Assembly (NCBI RefSeq): GCF_008974225.1
Contig: NZ_BKZR01000031.1
Location: 1-43,059, forward strand
Length of the DNA stretch: 43,059 nucleotides
Reading direction: 5' to 3'
Origin: Weizmannia acidilactici
GTDB lineage: Bacteria > Bacillota > Bacilli > Bacillales > Bacillaceae_C
Part shown: piece after piece, positions 6,939 to 15,149 of the stretch
Numbering within the stretch: the stretch's first letter is position 1
How the letters are laid out: each line of letters opens with the position of its first letter
The notes under the pieces: model-generated
What the model was told of the DNA's origin: nothing
The model's database searches: none
Seen by the model: the letters and a program-made list of their open reading frames with translations, nothing else
Translations under genes and position numbers: made by a program

Positions 6939-8435
6939 TTAATATAATCCGTATGGAGACTCTTTCAAATTGATGAATATGTTTTTCGTTTGCGTGTAGG
7001 CATCCAAAATGCTCTTATACGTTTCACGGCCGATACCGGATTTTTTATAGCCGCCGAACGGGGCGCCGGCAGGCAGTTGGTTATACGTATTGATCCACAT
7101 GCGCCCGGTTTCGACGCAGCGCGCTACCCTCATAGCGCGGTTGAAATTGGCCGTCCAGACCGCGCCGCCAAGGCCGTATTCCGAATCATTCGCCATGCGG
7201 ATGACTTCTTCCTCAGTCTTAAATTTAATGACGGTTGCGACAGGGCCGAAAATTTCTTTCTGTGCAATCCGCATATCATTTGTGGCATCCGCCAGTATGG
7301 TCGGCGCCATAAAGAAGCCTTGATCCAGGCCGTTTTCCGTCAATCTGCGTCCGCCCGTTACAAGCCGGGCGCCTTCTTTTTGGCCGATTTCCACATATTC
7401 CAATATTTTTTCAAGCTGCCGTTCGTTAATTTGCGCGCCCATTTGCACACCGTCTTCCCACGGCAGGCCGACTTTGATTTTTTCGAAAGCTTCTTTTAAA
7501 GCAGCCAGGAACTTATCATAAATGCCTTCCTGCACAAAAATCCGCGACCCGGCGCAGCAGACCTGGCCCTGGTTGAACAAAATGCCGAGTTGTGCCCCTT
7601 CAAGTGCTTGTTCCCATGGTGCATCATCAAAAATAATATTGGCCGATTTGCCGCCCAGTTCCAAAGTTGCCGGGATTAATTTATCAGCAGCCGCTTTTGC
7701 CACTGTGTAGCCGACTTCTGTTGAACCGGTAAACGCCAATTTGCTGAAGCCCGGGTGTTCCAGCATATAATTCCCGGAATCCGACCCTCTGCCTGTAACG
7801 ACATTCACAACCCCGGCCGGCAGCACTTGATCCAAAAGCTTTGCCAGTTCCAAAAGGCTGAGCGATGTGGAGGATGACGGATGGATGACAACCGTGTTAC
7901 CCACCGCAATCGCCGGCGCAATTTTCCACGCTGCCATCAAAAGCGGGAAGTTCCAAGGGACAATCTGCCCGACAACGCCGATCGGCTCTTTCAAGTTGAT
8001 CGTGATCGTTTCTTCATCCAATGCTTTTGCCGTTCCTTCTTCCGAGCGAATCACGCCGGCAAAATAGCGAAAATGGTCGGCGCTTAAAGGAATGTCAATC
8101 CCTTTTGTTTCCCTTAAAGGCTTGCCGTTATCGAGCGTTTCGACCAAAGCGAGATGTTCCGCATTTTCATCGATCAAATCCGCTATTTTCAACAGCATTT
8201 GGCTTCTTTCAAGAATGCTAGTCTTTTTCCAGGATTGCAAAGCTTCCGTTGCCGCTTCAACAGCAGCATCCACATCTGCATGGCTTGCATCGACAAACTC
8301 CGACAGTTTTTCGCCATTGCCCGGATTGTAACTTGTGATTTTCCTCCCGCTTGTCCCTTCAACCCATTTGCCGCCGATATAAAGCTTGTACTGTTCATCT
8401 ACTGCATGTTTCATATCATGTAAAACCATGCTCAT
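6939..8435 (-). CDS. NAD-dependent aldehyde dehydrogenase
   Basis: The 498-residue protein is a complete class 3-type aldehyde dehydrogenase that oxidises an aldehyde to its carboxylic acid with NAD(P). Visible motifs are the cofactor segment VPWNFPLLMAAWKIAPA (about residue 165), FTGSTEVG (about 245), catalytic Glu in LELGGKSANI (about 268) and catalytic Cys in NQGQVCCAGSR (about 302). The doubled Cys and the C-terminal TYNQLPAGAPFGGYKKSGIGRE resemble AldB/ExaC-type acetaldehyde dehydrogenases; the substrate is not certain. AAAGGAAG lies 8 bases before the ATG at 8435. It is a single gene, convergent with deoC-rpiA, whose DeoC product is acetaldehyde. Confidence 0.88.
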   Translation of the reverse strand: MSMVLHDMKHAVDEQYKLYIGGKWVEGTSGRKITSYNPGNGEKLSEFVDASHADVDAAVEAATEALQSWKKTSILERSQMLLKIADLIDENAEHLALVETLDNGKPLRETKGIDIPLSADHFRYFAGVIRSEEGTAKALDEETITINLKEPIGVVGQIVPWNFPLLMAAWKIAPAIAVGNTVVIHPSSSTSLSLLELAKLLDQVLPAGVVNVVTGRGSDSGNYMLEHPGFSKLAFTGSTEVGYTVAKAAADKLIPATLELGGKSANIIFDDAPWEQALEGAQLGILFNQGQVCCAGSRIFVQEGIYDKFLAALKEAFEKIKVGLPWEDGVQMGAQINERQLEKILEYVEIGQKEGARLVTGGRRLTENGLDQGFFMAPTILADATNDMRIAQKEIFGPVATVIKFKTEEEVIRMANDSEYGLGGAVWTANFNRAMRVARCVETGRMWINTYNQLPAGAPFGGYKKSGIGRETYKSILDAYTQTKNIFINLKESPYGLY

Positions 8436-8537
8436 GAAGAAGACTTCCTTTCTGTTTCGGGATTAAAAAATGCCGCAATTTTATTTTACTCCGGGCCGAT
8501 CAACACACAAAGGAAACCGCTCCCAATTCACAAAATT

Positions 8538-8562
8538 GTAAAACCCCGCCAATCGAGCGGGG
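8538..8562 (-). terminator. Terminator of queF-yhhQ operon
   Basis: On the minus strand CCCCGC pairs with GCGGGG (8544-8549 with 8557-8562) and is followed by GTTTTAC. It lies 7 bases after the yhhQ stop. Confidence 0.7.
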
Positions 8563-8569
8563 CGAAACA

Positions 8570-9220
8570 TTAAATTTTTTCAAGCACTTCCCGGCCAACC
8601 TGTGGATCACTATCTTTCTTGGCTTTGCGTATCATGCCGACAAGCAAATAAACGACCGGTGTCATCACAATGGAAGCCGCAAATTTAAATATATATTGGG
8701 TAAAAATCAGCGTCCCGAGTACCCGGACCGGCACCGTTCCGTAAAAAGCAATGGTAATAAAAATGGATGTATCAATCAATTGGCTCAGCATTGTAGAAGC
8801 ATTGTTGCGCAGCCACAGCTTTTTTCTGCCGTGCTTTTTCTTCAATTTATTGAAGACGAACACATCCAGGTTTTGGCTGATGATATAGGAAACGAGGCTG
8901 GCAAGAATGACACGGAAACTGCCGCTTAAAATCGTTTCAAACGCATCCTGGTGCCCGAATGCAGGCGCTGCAGGCAGATGGATCGTGATCAGAATAAAAA
9001 TCATCGCCAAAATCTGTGTAATAAACCCGGCCTGGACCGTCGCCCTGCCTGCTTTTTTCCCGTAAACTTCCACAGTCACATCAACAAGCGGATAAGTAAA
9101 AATATAAATAACGGCGGCGGCCGGCAGCACAATCGCATCACCGATATGGAAAAGCTTAACGGATACGATGTTCGATAAAATCAAGAGCCCGACAAATATC
9201 CCGTTCAAATAAGCATTCAT
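8570..9220 (-). CDS. yhhQ: Queuosine precursor transporter (VUT/YhhQ family)
   Basis: This 216-residue integral membrane protein has about six hydrophobic segments and the family hallmark YPLVDVTVEVYGKKAGR near residue 45. YhhQ-family carriers import queuosine precursors such as preQ0 or preQ1. The gene follows queF by 12 bases with its own AAGGGGGG ribosome site, and both lie behind a preQ1 riboswitch, which strongly supports precursor uptake as its task. The C-terminal tail is charged and probably cytoplasmic. Length is usual for the family. Confidence 0.88.
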   Translation of the reverse strand: MNAYLNGIFVGLLILSNIVSVKLFHIGDAIVLPAAAVIYIFTYPLVDVTVEVYGKKAGRATVQAGFITQILAMIFILITIHLPAAPAFGHQDAFETILSGSFRVILASLVSYIISQNLDVFVFNKLKKKHGRKKLWLRNNASTMLSQLIDTSIFITIAFYGTVPVRVLGTLIFTQYIFKFAASIVMTPVVYLLVGMIRKAKKDSDPQVGREVLEKI

Positions 9221-9232
9221 CCTTGTCCCCCC

Positions 9233-9733
9233 TTACCGGTTATCCACTTTTTCGGGATACATGTCATGGTTCATCAAGCGGTAATGGGCCATTTCTTCGT
9301 ATTTTGTTCCCGGTTTCCCGTAATTGCACCAAGGATCGATTGAAATCCCGCCGCGCGGTGTAAATTTCCCCCAGACTTCGATATATCGGGGATCAAGCAG
9401 CTTGATAAGATCGTCCATAATGATATTCACGCAGTCTTCGTGAAAATCGCCGTGGTTTCGGAAACTGAACAAATACAATTTTAAAGATTTGCTTTCAACG
9501 ATTTTTTTGTCCGGGATATAGGAAACATAGATCGTTGCAAAATCCGGCTGGCCGGTAAGCGGGCATAAACTCGTAAATTCCGGGCAGTTAAATTTCACAA
9601 AATAATCACGGTCTGCATGCAGGTTATTGACCGCCTCCAATACACCCGGATCATAGTCCGTAGGGTATTTTGTTTTCTGGTTCCCCAGCAGCGTTAAATC
9701 CTTCAATCCTTCTTCTTGCTTTCTTCCAGCCAT
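9233..9733 (-). CDS. queF: NADPH-dependent 7-cyano-7-deazaguanine reductase
   Basis: QueF reduces the nitrile preQ0 to the amine preQ1, a step in making the tRNA base queuosine. The 166-residue protein is the short, unimodular type of Gram-positive bacteria. The nucleophilic cysteine is C57 in LCPLTGQPD with the catalytic Asp at 64, and the NADPH-binding stretch ESKSLKLYLFSFRNHGDFHED follows near residue 80. I chose the start at 9733 because CGAGGAGG precedes it and homologues begin there; the longer frame to 9847 would run into the riboswitch terminator. First gene of the queF-yhhQ operon. Confidence 0.93.
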   Translation of the reverse strand: MAGRKQEEGLKDLTLLGNQKTKYPTDYDPGVLEAVNNLHADRDYFVKFNCPEFTSLCPLTGQPDFATIYVSYIPDKKIVESKSLKLYLFSFRNHGDFHEDCVNIIMDDLIKLLDPRYIEVWGKFTPRGGISIDPWCNYGKPGTKYEEMAHYRLMNHDMYPEKVDNR

Positions 9734-9810
9734 AAAAAACCTCCTCGAAAAAATGTTCCCCGCCATTTTTTCCAGGAGAGATCCCGAACCCTTATTTTCC
9801 GAATAAGATG

Positions 9811-9840
9811 AAAAAAAGCCATATCCTTTATGGACATGGC
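9811..9840 (-). terminator. Riboswitch expression-platform terminator before queF
   Basis: In the mRNA sense GCCATGTCC and GGATATGGC (9818-9840) form a 9 bp stem with an ATAAA loop and are followed by seven T. It lies about 20 bases after the preQ1 aptamer and 78 bases before queF. Confidence 0.85.
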
Positions 9841-9860
9841 GGTACATTCCATTTATCCAT

Positions 9861-9893
9861 AGTTTTTTATAGAGGGTTGAGCTATGAACCTCT
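9861..9893 (-). ncRNA. PreQ1-I riboswitch aptamer
   Basis: Reading the minus strand from 9893, AGAGGTTC pairs AGAGG with the later CCTCT across the short loop ATAGCTCAA, and is followed by the A-rich tail ATAAAAAACT that docks in the minor groove. This is the PreQ1-I consensus. With the terminator at 9811-9840, preQ1 binding should stop transcription of queF and yhhQ. Confidence 0.93.
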
Positions 9894-9919
9894 CCCGATC
9901 GGGTAGTTGTTTCGTTCCT

Positions 9920-9948
9920 ATTTTAAAAAATTTTGCCGGGCATGTAAA
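9920..9948 (-). promoter_or_regulatory. Promoter of queF-yhhQ
   Basis: Minus-strand TTTACA (9943-9948) and TAAAAT (9920-9925) are 17 bp apart, placing the start about 20 bases before the aptamer. It lies directly after the ytxJ stop, so the operon is independent of ytxJ. Confidence 0.75.
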
Positions 9949-9955
9949 CCCCCTT

Positions 9956-10279
9956 TTACTGTACGGCTTGTTGGATGGCTTCGCGTGTAATTTTCGCATG
10001 GTCCTCATTCCAGCGCACTTCCCCGTTTTCAAGGAGAAAAATTTGTGGGGACTCGTGCCGGATGCCGAACGTTTCCGCAATGTGATTGGAAACAGGCCGG
10101 TCTTCAATGACCAACACCTCGGCCGCCGGGATATCCGTTTCTTTTACAAATCCGAGAAATTCTTCGTGGGCTTTTGCGCTGATCGGGCATCTTGTACTGT
10201 GCTTAAAAAGCAGGCGCTTGCCGCTTCCCTGAACAAATTGTTCCAGTTCTTCCACTGTGTGGAGCTGTTGTACTGCCAT
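9956..10279 (-). CDS. ytxJ: Bacillithiol-system redox protein YtxJ
   Basis: The 107-residue protein has a thioredoxin-like fold and belongs to the YtxJ family (DUF2847), proposed to act with bacillithiol as a monothiol bacilliredoxin-like protein. The single active-site Cys is in HSTRCPISAKAHEEF (about residue 31), in place of CxxC; the cis-Pro is in HESPQIFLL. The ATG at 10279 follows GGGAGGAAT at 7 bases; the upstream in-frame start at 10294 would overlap that site. It lies between a small membrane-protein frame and queF, without an obvious terminator of its own. Confidence 0.82.
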   Translation of the reverse strand: MAVQQLHTVEELEQFVQGSGKRLLFKHSTRCPISAKAHEEFLGFVKETDIPAAEVLVIEDRPVSNHIAETFGIRHESPQIFLLENGEVRWNEDHAKITREAIQQAVQ

Positions 10280-10337
10280 TGTGATTCCTCCCATTTTAAA
10301 AGTTCATCTTTTAGTGTACCAATACAAGCCGATCTAA

Positions 10338-10538
10338 TCACGGGAGAAGCTTTCTGTGCGGATGTGAAAAATGCCGGCCGAGGGAAGCAGCGACAATCAC
10401 GACGATGGCCAAAACCATCACGATTTCTATATACAGGCTCGTTTCCGCTTCGTAGACGGCAGCCGTCTGGTTGCTTTCCGACATACCGGTTCCATTACCC
10501 GGGATCAATCGTACAAAAAGCTTGAAATCGGGTTTCAA
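10338..10538 (-). CDS. Small hypothetical membrane protein
   Basis: The frame begins with TTG at 10538, 6 bases after AAAGGA, 17 bases after the stop of the amino-acid permease gene. It encodes 66 residues: a polar N-terminus, one hydrophobic helix (IEIVMVLAIVVIVAASLG, about residues 37-54) and a short basic tail. I do not recognise a family. Position and ribosome site suggest co-translation with the permease, as a small partner subunit or an unrelated peptide. An internal ATG at 10484 has no good ribosome site. It could also be a chance frame. Confidence 0.42.
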   Translation of the reverse strand: MKPDFKLFVRLIPGNGTGMSESNQTAAVYEAETSLYIEIVMVLAIVVIVAASLGRHFSHPHRKLLP

Positions 10539-10555
10539 TATTAATCCTTTTCATC

Positions 10556-11983
10556 CTATTCAAAAACAGGCCCATCCGGTTCCGGGCGGGGCGTTGCTGC
10601 GCGGTTTCTGCGGCGCATCCATTTGCTGCACAGGAAAATGGCAAACATCAGGCCGAAACTGACGAGCAGGCCGATCCTTTCGTTTCTGTGCAGAAGCCCG
10701 CCTGAAATCACCGCCAATATAAAGGCGATCCCGGCAAAGGAAGTGAAGGGATAACCAAATACCTTATACGTTCCCTGTTTCCGCGCATACGTCGGATGCA
10801 ATTTAATATGGGAAGCCAAAATATTGACCCAGTTTAAAATCAAGAGTACACCTGCCGCGGTCGTGACATATTCATACAGTGTTTTTGGCAGTAGGAAGGA
10901 AAACAGTACGGAAACCGCAAGCCCTGCAGCCGTCAGCAGCAAAGCATAAATGGCCACCCCTCTTTTATTTTTCTCTTCCAGCTTTTTCGGCGCGTCCCCG
11001 TCATCGGCAAGCGCCACTAAAATCTGTGTAATGGAAAACAGCGCGCCGACCATTGTGGAAAACGCAGCACTGATAATAATCACGTTGAATATGGAATCGA
11101 GATAAGGAATATGGAAAGCCGATAATGCCGTCACAAACGGGCTTTCCGAAGCATTGACCGCCCGCCAACCTGCCATCAGCACGACAAACAGCAAAGATAG
11201 CACATATATGGCGACAAGCGTGATCAAAAGGCCGTATCCGGTTTTCGGAATATCTTTTTGATTTTTCAGCTCAGCGGATGCCACACCGACCACTTCCATA
11301 CCGCCGAAGGAAAAAAAGATAAAAATCAGCGCAGACCACAGCCCTGTGATGCCGTTCGGAAAAAGCTGAAAGTTCCCCGGCGACCTGACCGTATTGCCCG
11401 CCGACGGATGGATGGCGCCCAGTAAAAACAGCACGCCGAAAACAATGAAAACGACCAATGTCGATAATTTAATCATCGCAAACAGCGATTCAATTTTCCC
11501 GAAATTTTGCATGCCCATCAAATTGATGCCAAAGCCAAGGAGGGCAAATACAATCGTAAAAATCCAAAGCGGGGTATGCGGAAACCAAAATTGCGTAAAA
11601 GTGGAAAGGGCGACAATTTCGCTCGACATGATCAGAATGCCGGACAGCCAGTACATCCAGCCGATGACAAAACCGTACGGACTGCCGAATGCTTTTTTCG
11701 CGTATGTCCGGAACGAGCCCGGCTGAGGGTCATTAACCGTCATTTCTGCGAGCGCGCTGAACACAAAATACGCCGTTACCCCGGCAAACAAATAGCCGAT
11801 TAAAATGGACGGACCGGCAAGGCGGATCGACAGCCCAGTGCCGAGGAAAAACCCCGCACCGATAATGGAGCCGATGCCAATCAGGGAAAGCTGCCACCAT
11901 GGAAGTCCGCGCCCTTTCCCCTTTCTTGCCTGCTTTTCCTGCTGATGGCGGACAGCCTGTTTAAACGTTTGATGATATTTCAC
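10556..11983 (-). CDS. Amino acid permease (APC superfamily)
   Basis: This 475-residue transporter of the amino acid-polyamine-organocation superfamily has about 12 membrane segments. It shows the APC signature IGIGSIIGAGFFLGTG after a basic N-terminus (about residues 35-50) and SALAEMTVNDPQPGSFRTYA with the family Pro-Gly-Ser turn. Substrate is not evident; the AAT type with amino acid/proton symport is likely. The start codon is GTG at 11983, preceded by AGAAGGGG at 9 bases. That ribosome site is the 3' arm of an 11 bp perfect inverted repeat (11993-12060), so translation may be controlled by RNA folding. No promoter is clear; transcription may come from within or before the decayed MMPL gene. 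Confidence 0.85.
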   Translation of the reverse strand: MKYHQTFKQAVRHQQEKQARKGKGRGLPWWQLSLIGIGSIIGAGFFLGTGLSIRLAGPSILIGYLFAGVTAYFVFSALAEMTVNDPQPGSFRTYAKKAFGSPYGFVIGWMYWLSGILIMSSEIVALSTFTQFWFPHTPLWIFTIVFALLGFGINLMGMQNFGKIESLFAMIKLSTLVVFIVFGVLFLLGAIHPSAGNTVRSPGNFQLFPNGITGLWSALIFIFFSFGGMEVVGVASAELKNQKDIPKTGYGLLITLVAIYVLSLLFVVLMAGWRAVNASESPFVTALSAFHIPYLDSIFNVIIISAAFSTMVGALFSITQILVALADDGDAPKKLEEKNKRGVAIYALLLTAAGLAVSVLFSFLLPKTLYEYVTTAAGVLLILNWVNILASHIKLHPTYARKQGTYKVFGYPFTSFAGIAFILAVISGGLLHRNERIGLLVSFGLMFAIFLCSKWMRRRNRAATPRPEPDGPVFE

Positions 11984-11992
11984 AGTAAAAAT

Positions 11993-12060
11993 CCCCTTCT
12001 ATGAATGGCGTCTTTATGGAGAAGTATCTCCGAACGCCTGCGAATCATACATAGAAGGGG
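11993..12060 (-). promoter_or_regulatory. Long RNA hairpin masking the ribosome site of the permease gene
   Basis: In the mRNA sense CCCCTTCTATG (12060-12050) pairs perfectly with CATAGAAGGGG (12003-11993). Nested inside are GGCGT/ACGCC (12038-12034 with 12011-12007) and GGAGA/TCTCC (12031-12027 with 12022-12018) with a four-base loop. The last outer arm is the Shine-Dalgarno sequence of the permease gene. The arm is followed by ATTTTTAC, so it could instead be a terminator of the MMPL remnant that stops 7 bases upstream. It does not match any riboswitch class I can recall. Confidence 0.6.
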
Positions 12061-12067
12061 TCAGCAG

Positions 12068-12990
12068 TTATTCTGTGCTTTTTAACGGTTCTTCTTCTTT
12101 TTCAAACAATTTCCCCGGCCAGAACGCATAGCGGCAGAGCACCGTTGTAATCGCCGGCACCAGGAGCGGGCGGACGACAAACGTATCCAGCAGGACACCG
12201 ATGGCGGTGACAATCCCGAATTGCAATAAAATCTGGATCGGAAGGACGGTCAACACCGCAAACGTGCCGGCAAGAATGAGCCCTGCTGATGTAATGACAG
12301 CGCCTGTTTCCGTCACACCGAGCACAATTGCACGCTTGTGCGGCAGCCGCTGTTTATTTTTCCAAATGCTTGAAATCATAAAGATATCGTAATCTTCCCC
12401 AAACCCGACAAGAAAGACAAAGGCATAGAACGGAATCAAATCCTGGATGGCCGGAATGCCCAAACCGTAATGGATGAGGAGCCAGCCGGCACCCAAAGCG
12501 GAAACATAAGACAAGAACACCGTCACAATCAAGTACACCATGGCGACAAGCGAACGCAAATACAAGCGCCGCAATGATCAAAATGACAAACGGCATAATA
12601 TTTTCATATCCCTTTCCGTCGTGTTGGCCGTATCATAAAGGGAAGACGTCACCCCGCCGATCCAAAGATGGCTGGTTCCTGCCACGCCCGCATCTTGCAA
12701 AGCCTTTACTGCCTGTTTTTTGATCTTCGGAATCGATTCAATCGATTTTTTGTCATATGGATTTTGCTTCAAGGAAACTTCATAAAACTCATAATGTTTA
12801 TTCTTCCCGTATTCCGGACCTGTCACCTCGTCAACAAACAAAAGCTTTTCCAACGCTCCTTTTACATCCGCATCTTTTCCTTCCGTATTAACAATAAGGT
12901 TGTAAAACGTTTGCCGCCTATGCCTATCTCGCCCTCATTAAAACCGGAAACCATAAACAGGCCGACGGATCCCGCCTGTTCCCTTCTGCC
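12068..12990 (-). pseudogene. Truncated, frameshifted MMPL-family transporter
   Basis: The last third of an MMPL/RND-type exporter survives. The C-terminal piece (12068-12574) holds membrane segments with FLVGFGEDYDIFMIS and GVLLDTFVVRPLLVP, typical of MMPL proteins. Upstream, in other frames, come MPFVILIIAAL (near 12596-12564), then the extracytoplasmic part with VDEVTG and WIGGVTSSLYDTANTTERD (12600-12853), and a further piece to about 12990. At least three frameshifts (near 12560, 12600 and 12905) and loss of the first several hundred residues make it non-functional. The intact family exports lipids or drugs. Confidence 0.85.
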
Positions 12991-13065
12991 GAAACGGCTG
13001 CAAACCGTATTATAACCGTATTTTGGCAAGGATTTTTCGGGAGAATCGCCGCGTAAATGACCAGG

Positions 13066-13086
13066 CCCGTTCTTTAACGGGTTTTT
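13066..13086 (+). terminator. Isolated terminator hairpin
   Basis: CCCGTT (13066-13071), loop CTTT, AACGGG (13076-13081), then TTTTTG. No plus-strand gene precedes it, so it may be a relic of lost DNA or protect the amylase gene from read-through. The rest of 12991-13190 holds only an imperfect palindrome near 13111-13131. Confidence 0.55.
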
Positions 13087-13190
13087 GTGTCTTTTTAAAA
13101 GATGATTTCCCGGGGTAAAACCGGGAATAGTACCCTAATTTAATTAACAGCTTTGATCCGGGACTTTTTTGCCATTAAAATCTTAATTTA

Positions 13191-13218
13191 TTGAATATTT
13201 TTTATAAAAAATTATACT
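13191..13218 (+). promoter_or_regulatory. Promoter of the alpha-amylase gene
   Basis: TTGAAT (13191-13196) and TATACT (13213-13218) with 16 bp between, in AT-rich DNA about 45 bp before the start codon. Confidence 0.6.
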
Positions 13219-13262
13219 AAGCCCATCATCAATCTATTCTTTCTTTCGGAAGGGGAATTCTT

Positions 13263-14723
13263 TTGGAACGGAATCATACGATCATGCAGTTTTTTGAATG
13301 GAACACGAAAGCGGACGGAAAACATTGGAACCGCCTGAAAGAGCTGGCACCCGAATTAAAAGCGGGCGGGATTGATTCCGTGTGGCTTCCGCCTGTCACA
13401 AAAGGGCAGTCAGCCGAAGACAACGGCTATGGCGTCTATGACCATTATGACCTCGGTGAATTCGACCAGAAAGGCACGGTCAGAACGAAGTACGGAACCA
13501 AACAGGAACTGCATGAGGCCATCCGGGCATGCCACGAGCATGAAATTTGCGTCTATATCGACGTGGTCATGAACCACAAAGCGGGGGCGGATGAAACCTA
13601 AGCTTTTCAGGTAGTGGAAGTCGACCCAATGGACCGGAATAAAGAGATCTCAGAACCGTTTGAAATAGAAGGATGGACGAAATTCAATTTCGAAAACCGG
13701 CACGGCCAGTATTCTTCTTTCAAATGGAATTTCAACCATTTCAGCGGCGTGGATTATGACCAGCGGACCGGGCGGAATGGCATTTTCCGCATTGTCGGCG
13801 AAAATAAGCATTGGAACGAGAATGTGGACAGCCAATTCGGAAATTTCGATTACTTGATGTACGCCGATATTGACTACAACCATCCGGACGTCAAAAGGGA
13901 AATGATTGAATGGGGCAAATGGCTTGCCGATACGACCAGCTGCGACGGTTACCGGCTCGATGCCATTAAACATATCAATTTTGATTTTATCCGCGATTTT
14001 GCCTCCGAATTAATGGCGCACCGCGGGAAAAATTTTTATTTTGTCGGCGAGTTTTGGAACCCGCAGCTGGAAGCATGCCAAAAATATTTGGACCATGTAG
14101 AATTTAAAATCGACCTGTTCGATGTCGCGCTGCATTATAAATTGCGCGATGCTTCCATTAAGGGAAGGGATTTTGACTTAACAACCATTTTCGATGAAAC
14201 ACTCGTCCAAACACACCCGCTGAATGCCGTCACTTTTGTCGACAACCATGATTCGCAGCCGAGCGAATCCCTTGAATCATGGGTGGAAGACTGGTTTAAG
14301 CAGAGTGCTTATTCCCTGATTCTTCTCCGGAAAGACGGCTACCCGTGTGTATTTTACGGGGACTTTTACGGAATCGACGGAGACCATCCGATTCCGGGCA
14401 AGAAAGATGCTATTGCGCCGCTATTATATGTGCGCCTGGAAAAAGTTTACGGCGAACAGGATGACTATTTTGACCACCCAAATACGATTGGTTGGGTGCG
14501 CCGCGGCGTTTCGGAACTGCCGCATTCAGGCTGTGCTGTTGTCATTTCAAACGGTAACGGCGGGGAAAAAAGAATGTTTGTCGGAAAAGAACGCGCCGGG
14601 GAAATTTGGGTGGATGTAACAGGTGCAAGGAAGGAGAAAATTACGATCGAAGAAGAAGGCTTTGCCAGGTTCCCGGCCAACGGGGGCAGCGTTTCCGTAT
14701 GGATCGAGGAAGAAAATAAATAG
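13263..14723 (+). pseudogene. Cytoplasmic alpha-amylase gene interrupted by an in-frame TAA
   Basis: Read through one stop, the frame encodes a complete GH13 alpha-amylase of about 486 residues without signal peptide, so intracellular. The start is TTG at 13263 after GGAAGGGGAA. Conserved regions are VYIDVVMNHKAGAD (about residues 100-112), the nucleophile in DGYRLDAIKH (D233), the acid/base in FVGEFWNP (E263) and the third acid in FVDNHDSQP (D330), followed by a C-terminal beta domain. Codon 113 (13599-13601) is TAA within ADET-stop-AFQVVEVDP, where Glu is usual; a single G to T change explains it. Everything after is intact, so the mutation is recent or a sequencing error. A fragment could restart at GTG 13614 but would lack the first barrel strands. 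Confidence 0.88.
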
Positions 14724-14730
14724 TCGGCGG

Positions 14731-14760
14731 CCGGCCAACAAAACATTGGCTGTTTCTTTT
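14731..14760 (+). terminator. Probable terminator after the amylase gene
   Basis: GCCAA (14734-14738) and TTGGC (14746-14750) form a short stem followed by TGTTTCTTTT, 11 bases after the stop codon. Confidence 0.45.
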
Positions 14761-14957
14761 ACATATTGTGGCCGTCCGCCGCCAGCAAATCATTCATATT
14801 GGCGACATCACGCAGAAGCCCGAAACCGTGATCCCCATGCCGAGGGGCACCATATTTTATGCCGTATGTGTAAAATATTTTTCGAGGGAAAAATAGGGAT
14901 CGATCAGCCTGTATACAAGCACTTCATCGGCAATAGGGAATTTAAGCAAGATTTTTA
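14761..14957 (-). pseudogene. Possible decayed coding remnant, family unknown
   Basis: On the minus strand two adjoining frames read protein-like stretches, KFPIADEVLVYRLIDPYFS and then YGAPRHGDHGFGLLRDVAN, linked only by a frameshift near 14860. I do not recognise the family and cannot exclude chance. No intact gene lies between 14724 and 15801. Confidence 0.25.
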
Positions 14958-15023
14958 GGTTGTCATATCTTCACCTGGATAAGGGGCAATTCCAACATCC
15001 TATAAAAAGCTGAGGATATATAA

Positions 15024-15140
15024 TGATCGCTAATTTCTGAGACTCCTGCGGGAAAAGCGAGCAAGAAGAGACCCAGTGTGCTTGAGGGACGAGCGAGGAG
15101 GCTCGCGACGCTTGCGGAAAGCGAGTAAATTTCGCGATCA
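15024..15140. repeat. Bacillus-type palindromic intergenic repeat
   Basis: The element is bounded by TGATCGC (15024-15030) and GCGATCA (15134-15140). Inside are GAGACTCCTGCGGGAAAAGCG, the block GAGGAGGCTCGCGACGCTTGC and GGAAAGCGAGTAAATTTCGC. This layout is the widespread Bacillaceae repeat family found between genes. A shortened relative lies at 6652-6726. A minus-strand frame over it (14963-15253) is not a gene. Confidence 0.75.
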
Positions 15141-15149
15141 TCAAAAAGA

